From: Orobanche coerulescens
Lineage: Eukaryota; Streptophyta; Magnoliopsida; Lamiales; Orobanchaceae
Direction of reading: 5' to 3'
DNA: 64,000 nucleotides
Assembly: GCA_033398695.1 (NCBI GenBank)
Contig: CM065814.1
Coordinates: forward strand, 77,208,358-77,272,357
Within the stretch, counting starts at the first letter, position 1. Every line of letters begins with the position of its first letter. The notes below the pieces were generated by a model, which searched no databases, was not told where the DNA came from, and saw only the letters and a list, made by a program, of their open reading frames with translations. The position numbers and the translations under genes are program-made. Positions 58,259 through 64,000 of this stretch are shown one piece after another.

Positions 58259-58928
58259 ACATGGCGACAAAATTAACGTTGGACTCGGAATCGGTCCAAA
58301 TTATGGGAGATTCGGCCGATTTAGTCCAAGATGCATGAAGATTTTTATCAAACTCTATCTTGTCCAAGATCTTGAAGATCTCCTCCCCCACACCTTTGAA
58401 ATTTCGGCCAAGGCATGCATAAAGAGACTCATCAAAGTCTTCATATCTTACACAAGATCTTGAAGATCTCCTCCCCTACACCCTTGAAGTTTCGGCCGAA
58501 GCATGCTAGGAAGAAGACTTGTATTTTCGTTTTTTTTCTTGTTTTTTTTATTTCCTTATTTTTGTATACTACTATATATAGTAGTTCACATTGTTGTTGT
58601 AGGCATCTTGAAAGTTATAAACATTGTATTTCTCTTGAAATATAAGTTGAACGAGTTCAACAAAACTTTGCTTATTATTTCGACGCATCTCGAATTATAA
58701 CTTGATCAATTCTCAATAGGTCTTGAGGAGAGATTATCTTTATCGAGTTATAGGTCTAATTCGATAAAACACATTCAATCCCATACACTACCCTAACTCA
58801 CGACCGAAACCATATAAATTCGGCGAATACCTTTTATTTTCGTTGTTACTTTGATACTTGTAAAAACCGTGATAACCTTCCGTTGTATTTTATACGTTTT
58901 ACGTACACTTATATACGTAATTCGTTCA
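58108..58928 (+). repeat. CRM-like LTR 4
   Basis: 821 bp, starting TGATACGATATC as in LTR 1. The last bases read TTCGTTCA instead of TTCGTATCA, a one-base loss, and the primer-binding site is absent after it. It is the 3' end of the array. Confidence 0.9.
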
Positions 58929-58992
58929 GAAGTGCATTATAATATTATTATAAATAATAATATTACAGTATTAAAATGACGGGTATTACATG
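58929..58992 (-). repeat. Start fragment of a minus-strand LTR
   Basis: On the minus strand it begins TGTAATACCCGTCATTTT, the same type of start as the first array's LTRs, and is cut after 64 bp by the CRM-like array. Confidence 0.55.
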
Positions 58993-59449
58993 CTAACAAT
59001 CCGAACATATGGTTACGAAGCATTTCGGATGATGAATCTAAGCGCTAAAAAGAAACACAATTCCGACTATCCGAAGGTTCGGAATATGACAACAGAAGTA
59101 ATTACCCCCAAACTTTGGGAAATTATGAAAAGGCCCAAAACATCCGCAAATCACAATATGATATCAAACAAGCAAACCGAAGCTCACAACATGCATAACA
59201 AAGCTCAACGGACTTTCACGAAACATGAAACTGTAGTTTCGAACCACAATCTACACAAAATGAACCAAACAGCGGAAAAAGTCGCTCAAAACACAGATTC
59301 GGGTAAAACAGCCCCGGAACAAACTAGGATGACCAAACACGCAGAACAAAACATTATCAAAATGTCAAAACGCTCGCAAGTGAGTTCTTGAAACCAGAAA
59401 AATACCAAAAACGAAAAATTACCAAAAAAGAAAATCACGGGTATTACAC
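58993..59449 (-). repeat. Minus-strand partial LTR related to the first array
   Basis: Read on the minus strand from 59,449 it begins TGTAATACCCGTGATTTTC and continues with sequence clearly similar to the first 450 bp of the array LTRs (for example GTTGTGAGCTTCGG, CCCAAAGTTTGGGGGTAATTA, CCGAACCTTCGGATAG). It lacks the palindrome cluster and everything downstream. The 133-codon plus-strand open frame here is its antisense and is not a gene. Confidence 0.82.
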
Positions 59450-59456
59450 CTATAAC

Positions 59457-59720
59457 TTAGCGTGCGCTACTAATACCATTAGCATATGGTATACTCCACT
59501 CGTAGCGTGCGCTAACTAATGCTAATAGCATGTGCTACTGATACAACTAGCGTGCGCTATTTTCCATTCATAGCGTGCGCCACTAAAACTCGAATTCAGT
59601 CCAGTGCCCACTGGACTGTGTGCCTCAAATGCACTAGCGTGCACTAATGCTGAGAGGTAGCGCACGCTACCTGTACTCAATTAGCGCGCGCTAAAAAGAG
59701 TCCGTAGCATGCGCTACTCC
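59457..59720. repeat. Palindrome cluster TAGCGYRCGCTA, left
   Basis: About nine copies of TAGCGTGCGCTA, TAGCGCACGCTA, TAGCGCGCGCTA and decayed forms such as TAGCATGTGCTA at irregular spacing. A possible TATAAA (59,745) follows on the plus strand. The parent LTR is not delimited. Confidence 0.85.
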
Positions 59721-59729
59721 TCACACACA

Positions 59730-60770
59730 GCCTGTTATAAAGATGAAAATGATGATATACTCGACTCGATTCTCCAACCAGGTTGAAAGGTAAATGATAA
59801 CTGATATACGATTCAAAATATGCCGAACGGTGAACATAATGAATGAATATGAATGATGAATGATTATTAATGAGTGTAAAGTACTGAGTGACAATTACTG
59901 AATGATAATAAATGAATTTACAACCGGATATTGCATTGATTTACACATTATTTTTCTATTTGTTATAGTAATTAGGATGATTGAAACACACAATTTAAAA
60001 GTTGGGTTTGAAAATTGCTAGGAAATACAATTAGTTCTAGAAATTTAAAGAAGTAAATGATTGCACAATAATATAATTATTAGATGTAAAATGAAATAGT
60101 TGGGATTACAAAATGAATTTATCATTAGTTATAGATGATCTATATGAGATCATAAGATGTGTTACTTATTATGTTGTGTAAATTCCATTTTCCTTAAAAA
60201 GACGGTTTCTCTTTCGAATGTCAATACGCCCTTATATATTGAATCAATCTATTATATTTCTATATTGTCATCTAAGGTTTAGAGGTATATTTCTATCCTC
60301 TAGAAGAACATAGAGTGAAAATGATTTGATCTAATCAACATATTTTCTTTCAAAATATATGAAGACCATAAATATCATCATTTATTGGTCAAGTAAATAA
60401 AGATTGTAAAACAATGAAAATCATACACAATAATACGTAATCCATAATAAATTTTTATACAAATTTAAATAACATGAAAAACCTTATTTATAATCTCAAC
60501 TAGGAGAACTTAGCCCATGAAGGCTTTATTCAACATATTACATGAATTAGTAACCATGATTAGTTGAAAAAAGAAAAAAATCGATACTAACTCCATTTAG
60601 ATAAAGGAGAAAGAAGTAATAAACTCCATCCACAACATATGGTTCAACACTTTTACATAAAATCTCAAGAATACAAGTATGTTCTTCACATAAAATGAAA
60701 AATTACAATTTATTACACTTATAAAATGACAGATATAAGATGGAAGATGATTATGGAATGGATCAAGGGG
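59730..60770 (-). other. AT-rich sequence, probably R-U5 of the Tat-like LTR
   Basis: About 1 kb without a gene. In minus sense it follows the TATA box at 60,773-60,780, so it is likely the transcribed part of that LTR. I could not find its left boundary. Confidence 0.45.
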
Positions 60771-60772
60771 TC

Positions 60773-60780
60773 TATTTATA
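60773..60780 (-). promoter_or_regulatory. TATA box of the Tat-like LTR
   Basis: The minus strand reads GTGTATAAATAGACCCC. It lies 130-280 bp downstream of the TTACGGCCGTAA-type sites at 60,910-61,060. Confidence 0.68.
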
Positions 60781-61421
60781 CACCTAAGGTCATCTAATAG
60801 CTCAAAAACTTCAGCATCATCCCATCAAATAGGATCAAGACCAACCATCCACTCCATATAAGTCCAAAAGTGTGAAAAAATATGATAAGATCACACAATC
60901 TATCAAAAATTATGGCCGTAACATTAGGGAGTTTCAGCCGTAACATACAAAACATATAGCCATAAAATTGACATTTACGGCCGTAACTAAGCTACGGCTT
61001 TTGATCTCTTGTTTGATGAGTGTTGTACGACCGTACAGATAGTTGTACGACCATAAGGAGTTTATAGACTTCTTTTTTAGCCCAGACTTTATTTGACTCT
61101 TGCGTTTTAGCCCCAAAACTTCTCCGGATGGTAACTTTTGATATGTAACTCTGATTTTGAATCCGGAAAAACTACCGAACTCGTCTCGTAAATATCTACA
61201 ACATGAATACATAGAAACTCAATAATAGAATCTTTTATAAAAATATTATTTCTTGAGTTAATCAATAATTCAATCCGATTAAGACTAAATTTACATCTTC
61301 ATCCCAATAAAATTATTTAAAAGTAATTAATTAAAAGCAAAAAGGAGTAGACTATATCATAATTAAGGATGAAGTATATCAGTATTACTCATGTACAAGT
61401 GTATAAAACTAACACTTATCA
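60781..61421 (-). repeat. U3 of a minus-strand Tat-like LTR
   Basis: On the minus strand the LTR starts TGATAAGTGTTAG at 61,421, directly after the purine tract. TGATAAGTG starts are typical of Tat-lineage gypsy elements. The short minus-strand open frame at 60,934-61,212 looks incidental. Confidence 0.6.
60910..61060. repeat. TTACGGCCGTAA-type sites upstream of the Tat-like TATA box
   Basis: One perfect TTACGGCCGTAA (60,975-60,986) and variants TATGGCCGTAAC, CAGCCGTAAC, GCTACGGC, TACGACCGTACA and GTACGACCATAAG lie within 150 bp. The core is the same palindrome as in the array LTRs, in an LTR of a different lineage. Confidence 0.78.
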
Positions 61422-61430
61422 CACCCCCAA
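61422..61430 (-). other. Polypurine tract of the Tat-like element
   Basis: The minus strand reads TTGGGGGTG immediately before TGATAAGTG. Confidence 0.65.
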
Positions 61431-62390
61431 GCTTGAACTCTTGGTAGTCCCGAGCAAGACCCTTTATTTTTCACACAACATAAAAAAAAAAGAATAAGAC
61501 ACAATTTAACAAAAATAATGTTATATATAAAGAGAGAAGAAGATCAGAATGTCATTATTACACAACAACTACCTTTATACAGTAGATAGAAATGAATCAA
61601 GATTCAAATTAAATCTACTTTTGATTTTGATGTTGAAACTCGGTTTTATTTGTAATTTTCAAAATGCAAGGTTTCCCCCATAAGATTGATTATTTCCTTT
61701 CCCACTTGTGACAAACACGATTTTCTTAAATGGTTGTACTCGATCACTTGTTTATTTATCTACTCAAATTTAAGGAGAATATCATCGACGTCATCAAATA
61801 TTGTGATAATTGACGAAATTGAGTGTATTAAAATCCAGCCACCAAATAATTTAAATCAGCTCATAATCTACATCCCTTTTATTTAAGCAATATAAAATAA
61901 TACAATGTCCCAAATAATCAAGCTTTCTAATTAGTCCATATAGCAAGTGTTTAGTCGACGAATCCCAAGCTCTTCACTCAGGGCATCAGGTTAAAAACCC
62001 TTAAAGACTTAATAACTCGAACTAAAAAGACAAAAAAATTGTGAAACAAATAATATTAGATATTTTATATTATTATTACATTTTGTAAGGAGTGGAATTT
62101 TCAAAGCAAAAAAGTTTATTAGCTAAGCATGAAAAATAAAAAAAAAAAACTGCTCAAATTAAGTAAATTTCACTTCTACCTTTCATCAACCGACTTATTC
62201 TACTTCTTTTCTCAAGGTAATAAATGACTCGATTTAAGGGATAATTACAAAGCTTGGAAAGAAAGATTAAGGGTCAAATTTTTTTGAAATATATATTTTT
62301 TTTAACCACTTAAAATGATTTTAGAAATTTGTATATAGCTATCTTATTAGTGTTATGGTAAGATCTAGAAATCACACAAAAAATATAAAC
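61431..62390. other. AT-rich internal sequence of the Tat-like element
   Basis: About 960 bp with no recognisable coding domain. In minus sense it would be the 3' untranslated part before the polypurine tract. Confidence 0.45.
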
Positions 62391-62405
62391 AAAATAAATA
62401 AATAA

Positions 62406-62441
<36 letters not shown>
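62391..62441. repeat. TAAA and TA microsatellites
   Basis: A few AAATA/TAAA units run into about 15 TA units. Confidence 0.95.
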
Positions 62442-62445
<4 letters not shown>

Positions 62446-62640
62446 TCCAATCCAACCAAACATCATACCAAACAAGAATAACAAAAATCAATTTACGCAA
62501 ACAAACCAATCACACCAAAATCAAAATATTTAACAGAATTCAAACAAACCACATATTTCAAAACCAAATATCCAACCACATAATCAAAGTAAAAAAAAAA
62601 AATGTCCAGAACACACCACCCCAAACTTATAGAAACAATT
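62442..62640. other. A-rich spacer
   Basis: No gene. In minus sense it includes AGTTTGGGGTGGTGTG near 62,615, a second purine-rich stretch resembling an old polypurine region. Confidence 0.4.
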
Positions 62641-62694
62641 GTCCTTAGTTTTTAGAAATAAAAAGCAATGGAGAAAAAGAGAGTACTCCCTAAA

Positions 62695-62945
62695 ATTTAG
62701 CCTTGTGATCCTCCAGATGCGTCATCAGGGATGTTTAGATAGTGAAAAAGCTTCTCGAAGAACATATCTGCTCATATCTGACGCTCGATTATTTCATTTT
62801 GGCTCCTCACCCTATCTCTTCTGGGACGTCTCTAATTCCCGAACCCTCTCAAGCAAATCTCTCTCGAAAGGCGTGTTGGTCTCCCTAGCATCATCATCCG
62901 CATCCCAATCTTCCTCATTACTAGAATCCCCTTCCGGCTCCACAC
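62695..62945 (-). pseudogene. C-terminal remnant of an unknown retroelement ORF
   Basis: A minus-strand open stretch with an acidic segment (SSNEEDWDADDDARETN) followed by RDLLERVRELETSQKR and a stop. A neighbouring frame continues with a short hydrophobic FEKLFHYLNIPDD-like tail. It is cut at 62,945 by an LTR start. The pattern of acidic stretch, short helix and tail before a GGGGTG region resembles ends of plant Tat/Athila-type ORFs, but I cannot name the domain. Confidence 0.4.
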
Positions 62946-64000
62946 TGTAATGCCCGAGATTTACATCCTGATTAATTTGAATTTTTCTTTTTAGATCGGA
63001 AATTTCTCGATTTTCGAGCGTTGGTATTATTTTTTTCTCGATGATCGATTTTGTGTCTATGGCCATATGTGGTGATTTGTTGTGTATTATTTTCATTTCG
63101 GATCGATGTTGTTTTCCGTGAACGTTTCGTCGTGTTTGTTCCATGCGTTTTTGGGAATCGAGTCGTCGGGCCATGGCAGCTGGGCGCTGGCCGTACAGGT
63201 GCGGTAGGAACCGGAACTACGGATGGGAACTGGCTGGACAGGTGCGACAGGAACCGGCACTGCGGCTGGCACTGGCCGGACGGGTGCGACAGGGACCGGC
63301 ATAGCACACGCTACAGCCGGAAGACTGCGCGCGCTAACCGGCAGGTGTAGCGCATGCTATTCGGCAGCCAATGCACGCTACCTGGGCTGGACGGAGAGGT
63401 TTCTGAGGTTCTGGACTCCAAAGGATGGCGGGTAACGCACGCTACTGCCGGTCACTGCGCGCGCTAACCGGCAGGCATAACGCACGCTACTCGGCAGCCA
63501 GCGCACGCTACCTGACCAAGTGGGTCAGTCCAGCGGAATTTGAGAGCAAGGAGACATGTTGTTAAACAACAAATCCATGAAGTTCCTGAGTTCATATCAT
63601 TGATTGATCATCCCATAAACTCCTTCGATCGACCGAATCAAGGTTAGTTTTTCCTAAAATCTAAACTTTGGGAAATTTGGGGATCTTGATAGATTTCGTC
63701 CGTTCGAACTATATTAAATTAGATTACTGATGGATAATCGAATATTAAGTTGTGTTCTATCATTTTTATCATCTTTCCACAGTTTACCATTACCAATTTG
63801 TTGTTTATATGAGTTCTTAGTTGACACCTTCAAGGTGTCCGGGGAAATGCCGCAGAGGGGATTCGGTCGTTTTACGATGTTTTTCCTCGTATGATTGATT
63901 GCTTATTTGATAATAGGATATTAGGGACGAATTCCCTATGAAATCTGGTGTTGAGCCTTTTCAATCGTCGTTTTCATTGGAGTTTCGGATTTTTTCAATC
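62946..64000 (+). repeat. Plus-strand LTR start, cut by the window end
   Basis: Begins TGTAATGCCCGAGATTTAC, with the layout of the array LTRs: about 350 bp of U3, a palindrome cluster, then a stretch ending in CCGAATCAAGGTTAGT that parallels GGATCGAGGTAATTT of the array. After 63,520 I see only AT-rich U5-like sequence. It is a different but related family; its 3' end is outside the window. Confidence 0.65.
63298..63510 (+). repeat. Palindrome cluster TAGCGYRCGCTA, right
   Basis: About eight copies (TAGCACACGCTA, GCGCGCGCTAA, TAGCGCATGCTA, AACGCACGCTAC and others), separated by CGGCAG/CCGGCAGG words that also flank the TTACGGCCGTAA copies in the array LTRs. Confidence 0.85.

Larger units (their letters stand above)
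42873..58928 (+). mobile_element. Tandem array of a CRM-like Ty3/gypsy element (4 LTRs, 3 internal regions)
   Basis: LTRs at 42,873-43,694, 47,953-48,774, 53,033-53,854 and 58,108-58,928. Spacing between LTR starts is 5,080, 5,080 and 5,075 bp. LTRs begin TGATA(C/T)GATATC and end TTCGTATCA, followed by a tRNA-Met primer-binding site. Flanks GAAAT (42,868-42,872) and GAAGT (58,929-58,933) may be a diverged target-site duplication. CRM-like placement rests on the DGGS protease site, on the pol frame running on into the LTR, and on recalled integrase similarity. All three copies are dead. Confidence 0.93.

Noticed and set aside
42868..58933. GAAAT/GAAGT as a secure target-site duplication of the CRM-like array
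   Set aside because: Only four of five bases match, and AAGTG at the right flank also resembles the sequence that follows the other LTRs, so it is kept as a possibility only.
58990..59391. 133-codon plus-strand open frame without a recognisable domain
   Set aside because: It is the reverse of an LTR fragment related to the first array; similar LTR copies do not keep the frame.
63051..63435. Overlapping open frames rich in Gly, Thr, Arg and Pro at the right end
   Set aside because: They come from the GC-rich repeats around the palindrome cluster, open on both strands at once, with no domain.

Overview
This window reads as plant nuclear DNA from a repeat-packed, probably heterochromatic region. 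It has no prokaryotic gene organisation, no rRNA or tRNA gene, and no intact host gene that I can support. Almost everything is LTR retrotransposon: Ty3/gypsy of at least three lineages and one Ty1/copia Sirevirus-like element, plus a probable Helitron end carrying a broken host kinase fragment. I cannot name the species; the mixture of Tekay-like, CRM-like, Tat-like and Sirevirus-like elements points to an angiosperm.

Layout. (1) From before base 1 to at least 38,575 lies one old, minus-strand Tekay/Del-like gypsy element. Part of its 3' LTR is at 1-936, its dead pol and gag at 937-4,951, the first codons of gag at 17,191-17,219, an extra ORF upstream of gag at 36,626-37,240, and its 5' LTR from 37,399. 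It was split twice. A minus-strand copia element (4,952-17,190) sits inside gag with target-site duplication GGAGC. A tandem array of a non-autonomous element (17,358-36,558) sits in the leader with target-site duplication AATAT. (2) That array has four LTRs and three internal regions. The LTRs (up to 3.86 kb) are more than twice as long as the 1.63-kb internal parts, and they hold three kinds of tandem repeat that contain palindromes or hairpins. (3) 38,576-42,553 holds an opposite-strand promoter-like stretch, a broken calcium-dependent protein kinase fragment that still has an intron, a glutamine-rich unknown exon, and a Helitron-type 3' end. (4) 42,873-58,928 is a second tandem array, a CRM-like gypsy element on the plus strand, again with four LTRs (822, 822, 822, 821 bp) and three internal regions. 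All three gag-pol copies share the same inactivating mutations. (5) 58,929-64,000 is a patchwork of LTR pieces: two minus-strand LTR starts related to the first array, a minus-strand Tat-like LTR with its polypurine tract, and a plus-strand LTR start cut by the window end.

The least explained signal is in the LTR promoters. Clusters of a 12-bp perfect palindrome, TTACGGCCGTAA, lie just upstream of the TATA box in the non-autonomous array. The same palindrome is found upstream of the TATA box of the apparently unrelated Tat-like LTR at 60.9 kb. A second palindrome family, TAGCGYRCGCTA, is clustered at 59.5 kb and 63.3 kb. Downstream, in the transcribed part of the array LTR, two tandem-repeat families carry stem-loops whose stems change in a compensatory way between units. 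No gene here forms a working pathway: every coding region is interrupted, so any current activity would need proteins supplied from elsewhere.
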